This document shows, piece by piece, positions 8,003 through 16,127 of a stretch of 64,000 bases of DNA (its first letter is position 1; every line of letters begins with the position of its first letter). The notes below the pieces were generated by a model that ran no database searches, was not told the DNA's origin, and saw nothing but the letters and a program-made list of their open reading frames with translations. The stretch is from CBDBUR01 sp965212075 (GTDB taxonomy: Bacteria > Pseudomonadota > Alphaproteobacteria > JAPOUT01 > G958296285), in NCBI GenBank assembly GCA_965212075.1, contig OZ243043.1:1488001-1552000 (forward strand), written 5' to 3'. The position numbers and the translations under genes are program-made.

Positions 8003-10621
8003 ATGGTTAAGCGACTTGAAAATCTTATCTTTGGCTTGCGCCTGCCCATACTTGTGGGGCTTTTGGCCTTTACAATCTATGCGGGCTACCAGGCGACCGG
8101 GCTGCGGCTCGATGCCGGTTTTGAAAAAAGACTGCCGCAAGGCCATGAATATATTGAAACTTTCACGCAATATCGCGAGCAATTGTTTGGTTCCAACCGG
8201 ATCATCGTCGTGCTGCAGACGCGCGATGACACGATCTGGAATCAGGATTTTTTCCGCACCTATAAAAATCTTTCCGACGAGATTTTCTTTCTGCCCGGCG
8301 TCGCGCGCCATACGGTGACGTCTTTGTGGACGCCCAATACGCGCTATCTCGAAATCACTGAAGAGGGCATCAATGCCGATGATGTGATCCCCGGCACCAT
8401 CACGCTGAACAGCATGGATGATGAAGCGCTCAAGCGCATCGAGAATAATGTCATCCGCGGCAATTTTGTTGGCCGCCTCGTCGGGCGAGAATTCAGATCG
8501 GCCATGGTGCGCGCCGAACTGCTCGAGCAAGATCCCAAAACGCAAGAAAGATTGGATTACTTTGATCTCGCCGCCAAGCTGGAAGAAAAAATCCGCGGTA
8601 AATTTGAGGATGATAAATATAAAATTCTCATCATCGGCTTTGCAAAATTGATCGGCGATATTGGCGACAAAGCGGGTGCCGATGTTTATGACGCCGCCGC
8701 AGACGCGCCTTTGCTTGAGCGCTTGCTGGATAAATATGGCGTTGTGCAATTTTTCTTCACCACCGCCTTCCTGCTGACCGCGCTCGCCCTTTATCTTTAT
8801 GCCCGCTCAATCATTTTATCTTTTGTGACCCTTGCCTGTTCGCTCGTTTCGGTGGTGTGGCAGTTCGGCATTTTGCATTTCTTAGGCTATGGACTTGATC
8901 CGCTCGCCATCCTCGTGCCGTTTTTGATTTTTGCCATCGGCATCAGTCATGGGGTGCAGCAAATCAATCTCATCACCCAGCAAATCGGATTGGGCAAAAG
9001 CAGCGAGGAAGCCGCCCGCACCTCTTTTTCCGGACTTTTGATCCCGGGCTCCATGGCGCTGATCACCGACCTCGTCGGCTTTGGCACGCTCTATATTATT
9101 GATATTCAGATGATTAAAGAATTATCCGTCGTCGCCTCCATCGGTGTGGCGCTGAAGATCGTCACCAATTTGATCATGCTGCCTTTATTGGTCAGCTATT
9201 TCCGCTTCGGCGCCGGTTTCTCCGAGCGCGTCGCGCGCGCGCGCGATTTTCGCCTCAAAATCATGCGTTCTTTGGGCTTCATCGCCAATCCGCGCATCGC
9301 GCCTTTCGGCTTAGCGATCATCCTTGCGATTTTTGCCGTCGCCGTCTTCCAAAGCCAAAACCGCCATGTCGGCGCGCTGCATCCTGGGTCACCCGAACTG
9401 CGGCCCAATGCGCGCTATAACGTTGATAGCCGCGAAATCGCCGACAAATTCGCGCTGGGGCTCAACCTGCTCACCGTCATCGTGGAGACGCCGCGCGAAG
9501 CCTGCATCAAATATCCCTATCTGAACTATCTTGACCGCCTGTCATGGCATATTGACAATATAGACGGCGTGTCGCTCGTTTTATCTGTGCCCTATGTCGC
9601 CAAACAGACCGCCTCAGGATGGAGCGAAGGCAATCTCAAATGGCGCGCCATCCCGCGCAACCGCTTCTCGCTCGTCCAAGCCGTCAATGTGATCCCGCCG
9701 CGCGGATCAGGGCTTTACAACCCCGATTGCAGCTTCTTGACTCAATTGATTTTTCTTGAAAATGCAAAAGCCAAAACCATCAGCAAAGTCATTAACGGAA
9801 TCAAAGATTTCCGCGAGAAAAATCCTGCGCCCTATCGCGATGTCGCCATCGCCACGCAAGAACCCCTAGGGCAATTGCCCAAAAATTTGCCCGACAACAT
9901 CACGATGGCTCTCTATCGCGACACTGATGATAAAATCATCATCACTTATGAGCCTAACAAAATCTCCGCTGAAAATATCGTCGCCGATCTCAAAGCAAAG
10001 AATGTGCTGGTCACAACAAGTGAAGATGCTGGCGTGAAGATTAGATTGGCTGGCGGCAATATGGGCGTCCAAGCGGCCATTGACGAAGAGGTCGAAGAAA
10101 GCGAATTGCCCATGTTGGTCTATGTCTATATGGCGATCATCGTGCTCGTCGTGCTGACCTATCGCGATTGGCGCGCGGTGATCTCATGCTGCCTGCCGCT
10201 CACAATGGCGACCTTCCTCGGCTATTGGTTCATGTTAGCGCTTGAAATCGGCCTGACCATTTCCACGCTGCCGGTGATGGTGCTCGCGGTCGGGCTGGGC
10301 GTCGATTATGCGTTTTATATCTATAACCGCATCCAGTTCCACCTCGCTGAAGGGTTCGACATCGTCGTGAGCTACCGCAAGACGCTCGAAGAAACCGGCA
10401 TGGCCGTCGTCTTCACCGCCATCACAATGGCGATCGGCGTTTCCACTTGGGCTTTCTCCGGCCTCAAATTCCAAGCCGATATGGGCCTGCTGCTGACCTT
10501 CATGTTCATGACGAATATGTTGATGACCATCACCGCTCTGCCCTGTCTGGCCGTCGTGATGGATATGGTGATCCCGCGCCGCGGGCAAGTCAAAGCGCCC
10601 AGCAGCACCTTGTCGCATTAG
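8003..10621 (+). CDS. RND superfamily (MMPL-type) exporter
   Basis: An 872-residue inner-membrane protein of the COG1033/MMPL branch of the RND family. It shows the two-fold RND pattern: a transmembrane helix at residues ~14-31, a large periplasmic domain, a bundle of about six helices from ~250 to ~450, then a second periplasmic domain and a second bundle from ~705 to ~855. Such proteins usually move lipids or hydrophobic compounds using proton flow, but the cargo here is unknown. There is no adjacent membrane-fusion or outer-membrane partner. The ATG at 8003 follows an AGGGGG ribosome site. It is divergent from the diiron protein gene, 173 bp between starts. Confidence 0.85.
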   Translation: MVKRLENLIFGLRLPILVGLLAFTIYAGYQATGLRLDAGFEKRLPQGHEYIETFTQYREQLFGSNRIIVVLQTRDDTIWNQDFFRTYKNLSDEIFFLPGVARHTVTSLWTPNTRYLEITEEGINADDVIPGTITLNSMDDEALKRIENNVIRGNFVGRLVGREFRSAMVRAELLEQDPKTQERLDYFDLAAKLEEKIRGKFEDDKYKILIIGFAKLIGDIGDKAGADVYDAAADAPLLERLLDKYGVVQFFFTTAFLLTALALYLYARSIILSFVTLACSLVSVVWQFGILHFLGYGLDPLAILVPFLIFAIGISHGVQQINLITQQIGLGKSSEEAARTSFSGLLIPGSMALITDLVGFGTLYIIDIQMIKELSVVASIGVALKIVTNLIMLPLLVSYFRFGAGFSERVARARDFRLKIMRSLGFIANPRIAPFGLAIILAIFAVAVFQSQNRHVGALHPGSPELRPNARYNVDSREIADKFALGLNLLTVIVETPREACIKYPYLNYLDRLSWHIDNIDGVSLVLSVPYVAKQTASGWSEGNLKWRAIPRNRFSLVQAVNVIPPRGSGLYNPDCSFLTQLIFLENAKAKTISKVINGIKDFREKNPAPYRDVAIATQEPLGQLPKNLPDNITMALYRDTDDKIIITYEPNKISAENIVADLKAKNVLVTTSEDAGVKIRLAGGNMGVQAAIDEEVEESELPMLVYVYMAIIVLVVLTYRDWRAVISCCLPLTMATFLGYWFMLALEIGLTISTLPVMVLAVGLGVDYAFYIYNRIQFHLAEGFDIVVSYRKTLEETGMAVVFTAITMAIGVSTWAFSGLKFQADMGLLLTFMFMTNMLMTITALPCLAVVMDMVIPRRGQVKAPSSTLSH

Positions 10622-10631
10622 TTTGGCGCAA

Positions 10632-11291
10632 TTAGCGCAGCGCAAGGTTTAAAATTTTCTCAAGCTCGCTGAGCGCTTGATCGGCACTTGCAACTTTGAT
10701 CGTCGTCATGCCGAGCGCGCGCGCCGGTTTGAGATTGATGCCCAAATCATCCAAATAGACCGCCTGATGAGGCTCAATGTTGAGCGCGTCGCAGGCCATC
10801 AGATAGATTTTCGGATCAGGCTTGCGCAGGCCAACTTTGGACGATTCGATCACATGGTCAAAGAGATCAAACACGAAGCCCATATTGAAGCCCATATTAT
10901 TGTGCGCGACATTAGCGGCGTTATCGTCATTTTGGCGGACATTATTCGTGATGCAGCCGGTCGCCAAACCCGCGGCGCGGCATTTCTTGAGCGCTTCCAC
11001 CATTTCAGGACGCAAAGCCCCCGACAACAGGGCGATCACATCGCGGCCCGGCACTTCATGGCCGCGCGTCCGGCTTTCTGCGGCGAATTTTTTATCAAAT
11101 TCATCCAAAGTGATTTCACTGCGCTCAAGCAGAGCCCAAGCGTTATTGTCGGGATTGCTGGCATTGATGGAGCGCAGAAAATTATCCGGCAGATTATTTT
11201 GCGCCTCGTAAAGGTTGAACGCTTCAAACGGGCTTGTCGTGAAGACGCCGCCAAAATCCCAGAGCACGGCGCGAAAGTTTTTGCCGCTCAT
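10632..11291 (-). CDS. HAD-IA family hydrolase (phosphatase-like)
   Basis: A 219-residue haloacid-dehalogenase-superfamily hydrolase. Motif I is VLWDFGGVFTT (the nucleophile is the Asp), the motif III Lys sits in GLRKPDPKIY, and motif IV is YLDDLGINLKPARALGM. The second acid of motif I is Gly, as in the YihX/epoxide-hydrolase N-domain branch (DLGNV/DFGGV), so the protein is likely still a phosphatase. The substrate is unknown. A strong GGGGG ribosome site precedes the ATG at 11291. It follows the hydroxylase gene on the same strand, 35 bp away, and the two may be co-transcribed. Confidence 0.85.
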   Translation of the reverse strand: MSGKNFRAVLWDFGGVFTTSPFEAFNLYEAQNNLPDNFLRSINASNPDNNAWALLERSEITLDEFDKKFAAESRTRGHEVPGRDVIALLSGALRPEMVEALKKCRAAGLATGCITNNVRQNDDNAANVAHNNMGFNMGFVFDLFDHVIESSKVGLRKPDPKIYLMACDALNIEPHQAVYLDDLGINLKPARALGMTTIKVASADQALSELEKILNLALR

Positions 11292-11326
11292 TTGTTTCCC
11301 CCTTCTTTCTTGCTGCGAGATTTATA

Positions 11327-12103
11327 TCATTTTTGCCTGCGGAAGGGCAAGCGCAACAAAGACAAGAGAGCGACATCGCGTTCGTCCTGCGCGCCGATGG
11401 CGTGCTCTTCGCCCACGCTGTAATGAATGCGCGTTTGAAAAAGACGATCCCAGAAAGAAAATAAAGTCCCGTAATTGCTGTTGGTGTCGGCGGTTTTAGG
11501 GTGATGGTGAATGCGGTGCAGCTCCGGCGTGATGATGATGCGGGCAAGCCAGATATCCACTCTCGCGCGCAGCCGCCAATTGCTATGATGAAACAAAGTG
11601 AAGGCCAGCAGCAAAGATTCAAATAAAATAATCGTTGAAAGCGGGATCGCCAAAATCATAATGACCGGCGCGCGCGCTGCCGCCGAAAGCAGCACTTCGC
11701 CAAAATGAAAGCGCAGAGCGGTCGTTGTGTCCAGCGCCTCATCCATATGGTGGGTCTTGTGGAAGCGCCACAAAAACGGCCATTCATGGTTGGCGCGATG
11801 CCAGAAATAAATCCATAAATCCAGCAAAATGATATGGGCCGGCACGAGCGCCACCGCCATTGTCATCGCCATCGTTTGCGGTGCCTCCCAAAAAGCGTTG
11901 GCGGCGGCCAGAGCGGATAGAGGCAGGACAATCAAAGGTGAAAGCACCGCATTGATCGCCCAAAAGCTCATATTTTTGATGATGCGCGCTGCGCCATAAA
12001 GCCGGTTGCATAACAAAGCGGCATAGCGCCTTTCCAGCGCGAACAAAGCCCCGAACAAAGCGAGGCTCAAAGTTATTTTCGCAATAAGAACCGGATCAAG
12101 CAT
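11327..12103 (-). CDS. Fatty acid hydroxylase / sterol desaturase family protein
   Basis: Integral-membrane diiron enzyme that hydroxylates or desaturates a lipid. Histidine boxes typical of the family are all present: HRANH, FHKTHH, HHSNW and LHRIHHHP. Several hydrophobic helices precede and separate them. The final lipid substrate cannot be inferred. The ATG at 12103 (258 residues) is used here. A TTG at 12124 would add seven residues and give a 4-bp overlap with the DUF4268 gene upstream. Confidence 0.85.
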   Translation of the reverse strand: MLDPVLIAKITLSLALFGALFALERRYAALLCNRLYGAARIIKNMSFWAINAVLSPLIVLPLSALAAANAFWEAPQTMAMTMAVALVPAHIILLDLWIYFWHRANHEWPFLWRFHKTHHMDEALDTTTALRFHFGEVLLSAAARAPVIMILAIPLSTIILFESLLLAFTLFHHSNWRLRARVDIWLARIIITPELHRIHHHPKTADTNSNYGTLFSFWDRLFQTRIHYSVGEEHAIGAQDERDVALLSLLRLPFRRQK

Positions 12104-12120
12104 AAGCGCGCTGAAAAAAA

Positions 12121-13125
12121 TCAATCATCATCTTCATAGTCTCCATCTTCATCGTCTTCTTCATTTGGATCCCAATCTTCAGCATTAAGATTTTTTATGC
12201 GGTCTCTGAAAGCCTTATCAAATAATTCTAATTTCTCTTTGAACCAAGCATATTGGCTTTTCCAGCCAGTTTCGTCCGTAGGATCAATGTCGTTATATAA
12301 GGTAATTCTAGACTGCCTTTTGTTTGGTGAGCTTATCCAAAGCAATTTTCCTCCAATTTCAGTTCCTATTGCTTCTTTTTGTTTCTGCAGCAAGCTAAAG
12401 AAGGGTCTGACTTCTTTTCCCCTGACTATCAAATTAATACCAATTCGCCTTTTAGTGGTATCCATGAATGCAGTCAGTCTAAATTTAGTTCTACCTATGC
12501 CAAAGTCATACCAATGACGCGGTCTGGGGGTGCGGATTTTTAATTGGGAATTTTCCTGTTCAAGAAAATCTGAAAACTCTGTCCAATAACGGAGTTGCAT
12601 AGCCATTGTTTTAGTTATTGGCTGTTCACTTGTTTGCGCAATGGTTTTGCTCCAATCATTTGGCTTGGAAATGGTATTAAATTTTGGTGCTGCGATTGAA
12701 TCACCGATTTTCCATAGTTCCACTTCCAATCCAAAGAAGCGAAAGTCATCGCCGGTTATGCTGTTTAGCCAATCTAGCGCCGCGCGATGTTCTTCCGTAA
12801 ATCTGTCCGCAATCCAAATGATCGTCACCGCTTTAAGGCCAGCGGCATAAGTTAAAAGCTGGCCTAGATGTCTATGGTCTGTTTTTTCTATTTGGTTTTC
12901 AATCAGCACCCATGAATCATCGGCTGTATCTTTGCAAAGAATATCGGCACGGAACGGACCAACACCTTTTTCCTTTTCTACGAATTCAAGCTCTATGCCA
13001 ATGGCATCACCCAAAATTTTTAAATTTTCTTCTTGAGCAAGCCAAGGCGTGAAATCACCGGCTTCTGTTTTCCATACATCGCGCAAGTTCACGCTTTCTA
13101 ATTTTCCGAGTTCCTGTGTCATCAT
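12121..13125 (-). CDS. DUF4268 protein with PD-(D/E)XK nuclease-like core
   Basis: A 334-residue protein. The N-terminal half contains a PD-(D/E)XK-like signature: Asp61 (FRADIL), then E76-N-Q78 in WVLIENQ, followed by HLGQLLTYAAGL. This matches nuclease-fold domains that precede DUF4268. The second half, rich in aromatic and basic residues (RHWYDFGIGR), matches DUF4268, and the tail is very acidic (EEDDEDGDYEDDD). Base composition is visibly more AT-rich than its neighbours, and the gene sits 110 bp from a tRNA gene, so horizontal acquisition is likely. It has its own promoter. Two ATGs (13125, 13122) and a TTG (13128) are possible starts. A role in restriction or defence is inference only. 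Confidence 0.72.
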   Translation of the reverse strand: MMTQELGKLESVNLRDVWKTEAGDFTPWLAQEENLKILGDAIGIELEFVEKEKGVGPFRADILCKDTADDSWVLIENQIEKTDHRHLGQLLTYAAGLKAVTIIWIADRFTEEHRAALDWLNSITGDDFRFFGLEVELWKIGDSIAAPKFNTISKPNDWSKTIAQTSEQPITKTMAMQLRYWTEFSDFLEQENSQLKIRTPRPRHWYDFGIGRTKFRLTAFMDTTKRRIGINLIVRGKEVRPFFSLLQKQKEAIGTEIGGKLLWISSPNKRQSRITLYNDIDPTDETGWKSQYAWFKEKLELFDKAFRDRIKNLNAEDWDPNEEDDEDGDYEDDD

Positions 13126-13144
13126 CAATTCCCCTATTCCCTGT

Positions 13145-13172
13145 ATTATAATTGCGACTAGCGGCTAGCCAA
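13145..13172 (-). promoter_or_regulatory. Promoter of the DUF4268 gene
   Basis: On the minus strand, TTGGCT (13167-13172), a 16-bp spacer and a perfect TATAAT (13145-13150) lie 20 bp upstream of the ATG. The -35 edge overlaps the 8-bp palindrome GGCTAGCC, a possible operator. Confidence 0.6.
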
Positions 13173-13205
13173 CACCTCGAAGTCAGTCGGTTTCAAAGTG
13201 ATAGT

Positions 13206-13234
13206 CCAGACCTTGTCTGGTGCAGACTAGTCTG
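13206..13234. repeat. Two inverted repeats next to the tRNA 3' end
   Basis: Arms 13206-13211/13215-13220 (CCAGAC-ctt-GTCTGG) form a perfect 6-bp stem with a 3-nt loop. Bases 13223-13234 are a perfect 12-bp palindrome (CAGACTAGTCTG). They begin one base beyond the tRNA CCA end and share the core CAGAC/GTCTG. They may act in tRNA 3'-end processing or termination, or be a remnant of an integration site. Confidence 0.55.
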
Positions 13235-13235
13235 G

Positions 13236-13313
13236 TGGCGCGCCCGGAGAGACTCGAACTCCCGACCTGCGGTTCCGTAGACCGCCGCTCTAATCCGACT
13301 GAGCTACGGGCGC
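13236..13313 (-). tRNA. tRNA-Arg (anticodon ACG), CCA encoded
   Basis: The minus strand folds as a full cloverleaf. Acceptor GCGCCCG pairs with CGGGCGC, the D arm is GCTC/GAGC, and the anticodon stem GCGGT/ACCGC closes the loop CTACGGA with anticodon ACG. The T arm is GGGAG-TTCGAGT-CTCTC and the discriminator base is G. The CCA end is encoded (13236-13238). An ACG anticodon is normally edited to ICG and reads CGU, CGC and CGA. Confidence 0.97.
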
Positions 13314-13322
13314 GTTGTATTC

Positions 13323-14339
13323 TTATAGGCCATAAAACTCACGATATGAAACCCAGCCTTTAAGGCTCTGCGCCGCCCAGATGCCGCGCCCGACCGCGCG
13401 ACTCACGCAATCGGCCGCGAGCGCCCCGAGCCGCGCAACCTCCAAAGCCCTGACACCGGCAAGAGGCCGCCGCGCCGTCGCGAGCACAAAGACGCTGTCG
13501 CCATCAAACGGAGAATGCGCAGGCCGGATCGCCCGCGCGAGGCCGTCTTGCGCCATGATCGCGATGCGTTTGGCCTCGCTGGGCGTCAGATCCGCATTGA
13601 CCGCAACCACCGCGAGGCTCGTATTTTGTCGCGCCGCCGCCCCCATTTTGGTGTTGGCGAAAATATCCTGCATATCGGGCTTGCGGTCATCGGCCACGCC
13701 GCCCATTTCATCAAAGACTTCATAGTCAGCCGCCCAGAGGCGCTGCGTCCCCGGTTTGACCACCGCCCCGAAAGAATTGACCGCGACCAAAGCGCCGACC
13801 TGATAGCCGCCAGCAATGAGCGCCGACGCCGATCCCAGCCCGCCTTTGACAGAGCCCGCCAGCGCGCCAAACCCCGCGCCGACATTGCCCAAAGCAAAAT
13901 CGCCGCCATCCGCCGCCGCGCAGGCTTTTTTGCCCAGTGCGTAATAAGGCGGCGTCTCGCCCCAATTTTTGTCGCCGCCATTGGCGAGGTCAAATAAAAT
14001 CGCACCCGCGACGATCGGCGAAGGCGGGACGTTCTCCATCAGCCGAAAGCCTTTGTCCTGCGCGCCTAGCCAGTCAGTGATCGCCGAACCGGCGGCCAGC
14101 CCATAAACCGACCCGCCCGATAAAAAAATCCCATCCGCCGCATCAACAAAGTTCTCCGGCGCCAGCGCATCGGTTTCGCGTGTGCCTGGGCCGCCGCCGC
14201 GAATATCACAGGCCGCAACCGCGCGGTCATCGGCCAGCACCACGCTCACGCCGGTCGCGATATTCTCGTCATGCGCGTGGCCAATGCGCAACCCCTCAAC
14301 ATCGCTGATTAAATTATGCCGACCTTGCTGCCAATCCAT
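13323..14339 (-). CDS. P1 family (S58/DmpA-NylC-type) self-processing peptidase
   Basis: A 338-residue Ntn-like hydrolase. Family features are DIRGGGPGTRETDAL, the FLSGGSVYGLAAG loop, GNVGAGFGALAG and KGGLGSAS. The probable self-cleavage site is Asn239-Thr240 in RQNTSLAVVAVNADLT, followed by AIMAQDGLARAIRPAHSPFDGD. This resembles NylC (Asn-Thr) and would give alpha and beta chains of about 239 and 99 residues. Relatives are aminopeptidases or hydrolases of cyclic amides, and the substrate here is unknown. No signal peptide is seen. It diverges from ggt with only about 15 bp between start codons. Confidence 0.87.
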   Translation of the reverse strand: MDWQQGRHNLISDVEGLRIGHAHDENIATGVSVVLADDRAVAACDIRGGGPGTRETDALAPENFVDAADGIFLSGGSVYGLAAGSAITDWLGAQDKGFRLMENVPPSPIVAGAILFDLANGGDKNWGETPPYYALGKKACAAADGGDFALGNVGAGFGALAGSVKGGLGSASALIAGGYQVGALVAVNSFGAVVKPGTQRLWAADYEVFDEMGGVADDRKPDMQDIFANTKMGAAARQNTSLAVVAVNADLTPSEAKRIAIMAQDGLARAIRPAHSPFDGDSVFVLATARRPLAGVRALEVARLGALAADCVSRAVGRGIWAAQSLKGWVSYREFYGL

Positions 14340-14354
14340 AATATACTCCTCTAT

Positions 14355-16127
14355 ATGCCTATGATCTCTCTTATATATGGTTTGCGCGCCATTCTAGCAA
14401 AACTTTTGCTGCTCACTTTGCTGGCCTGCACGGCAGACACGCCGTCGCGTGATACGCAGTCGCGTGATACGCCGCCGCGCGCCGGAATGATCGCCGCCGC
14501 GCACCCGCTCGCCGTTGATGCCGGTCTGGCCATGCTCGCCCGCGGCGGCAGCGCCATCGATGCCGCCATCGCGGTTCAGGCCATGCTCAACCTCGTCGAG
14601 CCGCAATCGTCGGGCATTGGCGGCGGAGGCTTCCTGCTCCACTGGGATGAAAAACAGCAAAACCTCTCCGTCTATGATGGCCGCGAAACCGCGCCGGCAG
14701 GAACAAAGGCCGATCTGTTTATGGACAAAAACAACCAGCCGCGCTCTTTTATTGAAGCGGTGCTCGGCGGCCAATCGGTCGGCGTGCCCGGCCTTGTTGC
14801 GATGCTTGCGCGCGCCCACGATCATCATGGCCGCCTGCCCTGGGCCGATCTGTTTGCGCCTGCGATCAAGCAAGCCCGCCGCGGCGTAAAGATCAGCCGC
14901 CGCTTGGCGCAGCTCATCGCGTTTGACCCGTTCTTGAAAAAATCATCGGAGGCCAGAAAATTATTTTTTCGCCAAACCGAGTCCGGCCTCGCGCCGCGCA
15001 AGCAGGGGGACGTTTTCAAAAATCCTCAATTTGCAGACACATTGACTTTGATCGCTGATAAAAAATTAGACGGCTTTTATCGCGGGCCGCTTGCTGAAAA
15101 AATCACGCAGGCTGTCGGCGGGCGCAACGGATTTTCCGGCCAAGACCTTGCCGCCTATCGGACAAAAATGCGCGATGTTATATGCGGCGCTTACCGGAAA
15201 TATAAAATCTGCGCGATGCCGCCGCCTTCATCGGGCGGAATTACTTTGCTGCAAATTCTGGGCATTCTTGAACATTTTGACCTCGCGCAATATAGGTCCA
15301 ATAGCGCGCAGGCGATTCATTTGATTTCAGAAGCCAGCAGGCTCGCTTATGCTGATCGCGGCCATTATATCGCCGACCCCGATTTCTTCCCCGTGCCGGT
15401 TAAAAAAATGCTCGCCCCTGATTATCTGCGCCAGCGCGCAGAGCTGATCAATCCGAAAAAAGCGCAGGCAAAATTTTCTGCCGGACATCTGCTCACTCCG
15501 CGCCCGCCATCGCAAGATGAGCGCGCGCTGCCATCAACGACCCATATCAGCATCCTTGACCCGCAGGGCAATGCGGTTGCGCTGACCTCGTCCATTGAAG
15601 GGCCGTTCGGCAGCCACATTATGGTCGGCGGGTTTTTTCTCAATAATGAGCTGACCGATTTCTCATTTCGCCCGCAGCTGCGCGGCCAGAAAATCGCCAA
15701 TGCGCCAGCCGCCCATAAGCGGCCTCTTTCTTCCATGACCCCGACTTTCATTTTCGCGCCCGATGGAAAATTGTTTGCCGTGATCGGCTCGCCCGGCGGG
15801 CGGCGCATCATCGCTTATGTCGCGCAGACAATCATCGCGCTCATTGACGGGCAGAAATCCATGCAGGAGGCCATCGCGCTGCCACGCCACACGGCGCTCG
15901 GTGCAGCCAACCGCCAAGCCGATATGATCGAAGTTGAAAGCGGCACCCAGCTTGAAAAAATTATCCCGCAGCTTGAAGCTCTCGGCCATCGGGTCAAAGC
16001 GGTCAGTTTGGTCTCCGGCCTTCATGGAATCAAAATCACAAAAGATGATGTCACTGGCGGCGCTGATCCGCGCCGCGATGGCAGCGTGAAATCTTTTTCA
16101 AAAACGTCAGACTTGGGAAGGCGCTAA
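14355..16127 (+). CDS. ggt: Gamma-glutamyltranspeptidase, lipoprotein form
   Basis: Ntn hydrolase that cleaves gamma-glutamyl bonds (glutathione and conjugates) outside the cytoplasm. The catalytic Thr is the first Thr of TTHIS (codon 15537-15539), where the proenzyme splits itself into two subunits. Other landmarks are GIGGGGFLLHW, YDGRETAP, PPSSGG, LSSMTPTF and IGSPGG. The N-terminus has a hydrophobic signal ending in a lipobox (LLAC), so it is probably membrane-anchored. A 15-bp tandem duplication (14444-14473) follows the Cys. The start is uncertain: ATGs at 14355 and 14361 both lack a good ribosome site. The 3' end overlaps the convergent kinase gene by 21 bp. Confidence 0.92.
   Translation: MPMISLIYGLRAILAKLLLLTLLACTADTPSRDTQSRDTPPRAGMIAAAHPLAVDAGLAMLARGGSAIDAAIAVQAMLNLVEPQSSGIGGGGFLLHWDEKQQNLSVYDGRETAPAGTKADLFMDKNNQPRSFIEAVLGGQSVGVPGLVAMLARAHDHHGRLPWADLFAPAIKQARRGVKISRRLAQLIAFDPFLKKSSEARKLFFRQTESGLAPRKQGDVFKNPQFADTLTLIADKKLDGFYRGPLAEKITQAVGGRNGFSGQDLAAYRTKMRDVICGAYRKYKICAMPPPSSGGITLLQILGILEHFDLAQYRSNSAQAIHLISEASRLAYADRGHYIADPDFFPVPVKKMLAPDYLRQRAELINPKKAQAKFSAGHLLTPRPPSQDERALPSTTHISILDPQGNAVALTSSIEGPFGSHIMVGGFFLNNELTDFSFRPQLRGQKIANAPAAHKRPLSSMTPTFIFAPDGKLFAVIGSPGGRRIIAYVAQTIIALIDGQKSMQEAIALPRHTALGAANRQADMIEVESGTQLEKIIPQLEALGHRVKAVSLVSGLHGIKITKDDVTGGADPRRDGSVKSFSKTSDLGRR

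Noticed and set aside
10632..11291. Inactive HAD protein because the second motif I acid is Gly
   Set aside because: The DFGGV/DLGNV variant is known in active phosphatases such as YihX, so loss of function is not implied.
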